Of a DNA stretch of 64,000 bases, positions 62,013-64,000 are shown one piece after another. The DNA lies in contig NZ_BMKK01000007.1 of NCBI RefSeq assembly GCF_014644295.1, forward strand, positions 245,055 to 309,054, written 5' to 3'. How positions within the stretch are numbered: the first letter of the stretch is position 1; each line of letters begins with the position of its first letter. The notes below the pieces were generated by a model. That model was not told where the DNA came from. It saw only the letters and a list, made by a program, of their open reading frames with translations, and did not search any database. The stretch comes from Emticicia aquatilis (lineage in GTDB: Bacteria; Bacteroidota; Bacteroidia; Cytophagales; Spirosomataceae). Both the position numbers and the translations under genes were made by a program.

Positions 62013-63821
62013 ATGGTAGCTGAAAAAGGTACAATTTCGATTAACACGGAAAATATTTTTCCAATCATTAAAAAGTTTCTTTATTCTGACCACGAAATCT
62101 TCTTGCGTGAGTTGGTTTCAAACGCCGTTGATGCCACACAAAAATTAAAAAAATTGGCTTCGATGGGTGAGTTTAATGGAGAATTGGGCGATTTGACCAT
62201 CAAAGTTTCGGTTGATAAAGAAGCAAAAACGATTACTATTTCTGACAAAGGAATTGGTATGAGTGCCGATGACATCAAGAAATATATCAACCAAATTGCT
62301 TTCTCTGGAGCGAAAGAATTCTTAGAAAAATACAAAGATACGCCTGATACTAACCAAATCATCGGTCAGTTTGGTTTAGGTTTTTATTCGGCATTTATGG
62401 TGTCGGAAAACGTAGAAATTATCTCAAAATCGTTCCGTGATGATGCTCCTGCTCGTTGGATTTGTGACGGTAGTACCGAGTTTGAAATCACTGAAGCCGA
62501 AAAAGCAGAACGTGGAACTGATATTATCTTGCACGTAGCAGCCGACTCTGAAGAGTTCTTAGATAATTTCAGAATTAGCGGAATTCTTGAAAAATACGCT
62601 AAATTCTTGCCAGTTGAAATCGAATTTGATGGTAAAGTAATTAATAACCCAAATCCGATTTGGACAAAATCTCCGTCAGAATTAACCGATGAAGATTACA
62701 AGGCTTTCTACAAAGAACTATATCCGTTTGGCGAAGAACCACTTTTCTGGATTCACCTCAACGTTGACTATCCATTCAACTTAACGGGTGTATTATACTT
62801 CCCGAAAATCAAGAAAGACTTTCAGCTTAATCGTGATAAAGTACAATTATACAGCCGTCAGGTATTTATCACTGATGATGTAAAAGACGTCGTGCCAGAA
62901 TTCTTGCAGATGCTTCACGGGGTGATTGACTCTCCAGATATTCCTTTGAATGTTTCTCGTAGTTATTTGCAAGCCGATGGAAATGTGAAGAAAATCAATT
63001 CGCACATCACTAAAAAAGTTGCTGATAAATTACAAGAAATCTTCCGTAACGACCGCACAGGTTTTGAAGAAAAATGGGAAAGTGTGGGTGTATTCGTGAA
63101 ATACGGAATCGTTTCAGATGATAAATTCTATGACCGTGCAAAAGAGTTTATCTTATTGAAAAATGTTGAAAGTAAGCATTTTACACTCGACGAATACCGT
63201 GAAAAAGTACAGGCGATTCAGACCAACAAAGATGAAAGCGTGGTGTTCTTGTATGCCAATGATGTAAATCAACAAGATGCTTTCATTGCATCGGCTAAAA
63301 AGCGTGAATACGATGTGTTGGTGATGGATTCGCCGTTGGATGCTCACTTTATCAATGCTTTGGAGTCGAAACTCGAAAAAACAACTTTCAAGCGTGTTGA
63401 CTCTGACAGTATCGACAAACTGATTGATAAAGGTCTAAATCTTGAAAGTGTTTTGAGCGATGATGAGAAGAAAAAAGTAGAGGAATTGTTTAAGGAAGTT
63501 GCAGGGGCAAACACGATTCAATTAGAGTCGCTGCCAGCCGATGAAGTTCCTGTAACAATCGTACAGCCAGAATTTATGCGTCGTTGGAAAGATATGCAAC
63601 GCATCAGCGGGCAAGGAGATATGTTTGGCTCGATGCCAATGCCAAACAACGTGGTTGTTAACTCAAACCACAGTTTGATTGCTAAATTATTAAAAACCGA
63701 AGATGCAGATGCCCAAAAAGCACTAACGAAGCAACTATACGATTTAGGATTATTGGCACAAGGAATGCTAACTGGTGCTGATTTGACGAAGTTTGTAGAG
63801 CGTACGGTAGCGGCTTTGTAA
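62013..63821 (+). CDS. htpG: Chaperone HtpG (Hsp90)
   Basis: 602 residues, near the usual 600-630. It is an ATP-driven dimeric cytoplasmic chaperone. The N-terminal GHKL ATPase has FLRELVSNAVDATQKL (Glu and Asn near 33-37), ISDKGIGMSADDI (about 76-88) and IGQFGLGFYSAFMV (about 118-131). The middle domain includes LNLTGVLYFPKI-like sequence and LNVSRSYLQAD with the ATP-sensing arginine. The C-terminal dimerisation region ends LTGADLTKFVERTVAAL. The gene is single, with a palindrome upstream and a strong terminator after it. Confidence 0.97.
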   Translation: MVAEKGTISINTENIFPIIKKFLYSDHEIFLRELVSNAVDATQKLKKLASMGEFNGELGDLTIKVSVDKEAKTITISDKGIGMSADDIKKYINQIAFSGAKEFLEKYKDTPDTNQIIGQFGLGFYSAFMVSENVEIISKSFRDDAPARWICDGSTEFEITEAEKAERGTDIILHVAADSEEFLDNFRISGILEKYAKFLPVEIEFDGKVINNPNPIWTKSPSELTDEDYKAFYKELYPFGEEPLFWIHLNVDYPFNLTGVLYFPKIKKDFQLNRDKVQLYSRQVFITDDVKDVVPEFLQMLHGVIDSPDIPLNVSRSYLQADGNVKKINSHITKKVADKLQEIFRNDRTGFEEKWESVGVFVKYGIVSDDKFYDRAKEFILLKNVESKHFTLDEYREKVQAIQTNKDESVVFLYANDVNQQDAFIASAKKREYDVLVMDSPLDAHFINALESKLEKTTFKRVDSDSIDKLIDKGLNLESVLSDDEKKKVEELFKEVAGANTIQLESLPADEVPVTIVQPEFMRRWKDMQRISGQGDMFGSMPMPNNVVVNSNHSLIAKLLKTEDADAQKALTKQLYDLGLLAQGMLTGADLTKFVERTVAAL

Positions 63822-63840
63822 GAGACGGTTTATGATAAAT

Positions 63841-63882
63841 AAAAAGTCCTCACTTGATTCATATATCTCGTGAGGACTTTTT
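63841..63882 (+). terminator. Rho-independent terminator of htpG
   Basis: AAAAAGTCCTCAC (63841-63853) pairs perfectly with GTGAGGACTTTTT (63870-63882), ending in a T run. Confidence 0.9.
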
Positions 63883-64000
63883 AATAAATTAGGTTGTCTG
63901 ACATTTATTGTTGTTGCGATGAAGAGACAAGGCATTTGCCGAGCGAAGTAGGGTTATACCTGTAAAAAGCGAAACTTGATTGTGCCTGTTGGTACAATAT
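63883..64000. other. Right flank, nothing recognised
   Basis: No coding region or named site is seen in the last 118 bases. Confidence 0.4.

Overview
The window looks like chromosomal DNA of a Bacteroidota bacterium, most likely order Cytophagales. The support is direct: three SusC/SusD pairs, Bacteroidota promoter elements (TAnnTTTG at about -7), few Shine-Dalgarno sites, moderate A+T content, and families typical of the group (DUF4249, DUF1684, DUF2490, TPR-TlpA proteins). I cannot name the genus. I see no tRNA, rRNA, insertion sequence, prophage or CRISPR array.

Positions 1-45765 are dominated by sulfur chemistry. YceI (207), a cysteine desulfurase (977) and an O-acetylhomoserine sulfhydrylase (2710) come first. 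Two SusC/SusD import pairs follow (4153-8572 and 11784-16445), with two DoxX-like membrane paralogues between them, then secreted proteins (16508-19802). A third SusC/SusD pair (20180-24847) heads a tightly packed operon of about 14.5 kb: amidohydrolase, SsuD-like monooxygenase, APC permease, SoxD-like cytochrome c, SoxC-like molybdenum sulfite dehydrogenase, FAD oxidoreductase, S51 peptidase and YeiH-type exporter. I read it as a pathway that imports an organosulfonate (possibly amide-linked), cleaves the amide, releases sulfite by monooxygenation, oxidises sulfite outside the cytoplasm and exports excess sulfur oxyanion. The substrate is unknown.

Around this lie a TPR/DUF2490/barrel operon (35334-38079), an Rrf2 regulator with four clustered cysteines (38233), a thioredoxin-fold protein (38821), DUF4395, a sterol-desaturase-type hydroxylase and a TauE/SafE exporter (41613). 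A 21-bp dyad, RRTCTA-N9-TAGAYT, occurs at six places: before the sulfhydrylase, the third SusC, the TPR operon, the thioredoxin, DUF4395 and TauE. It is the best candidate for the operator of the Rrf2 protein and ties these units into one sulfur regulon. A separate structured leader RNA precedes the first and third SusC genes; its stems differ in sequence but still pair. A chromate transporter overlapping an unusual superoxide dismutase (42597-44494), then an MFS transporter, end the region.

Positions 45900-64000 are mostly housekeeping and mixed genes: VanZ, a PLP decarboxylase, a barrel protein and GNAT on the minus strand; a LysR regulator; a gene broken by one frameshift (49903-50660); hisC, hemF, a GH16 lipoprotein, two tandem TPR-TlpA paralogues, a LacI regulator, a DUF4249 lipoprotein, a RES/Xre toxin-antitoxin pair with its own promoter and palindromic operator, an outer-membrane barrel protein, and htpG.
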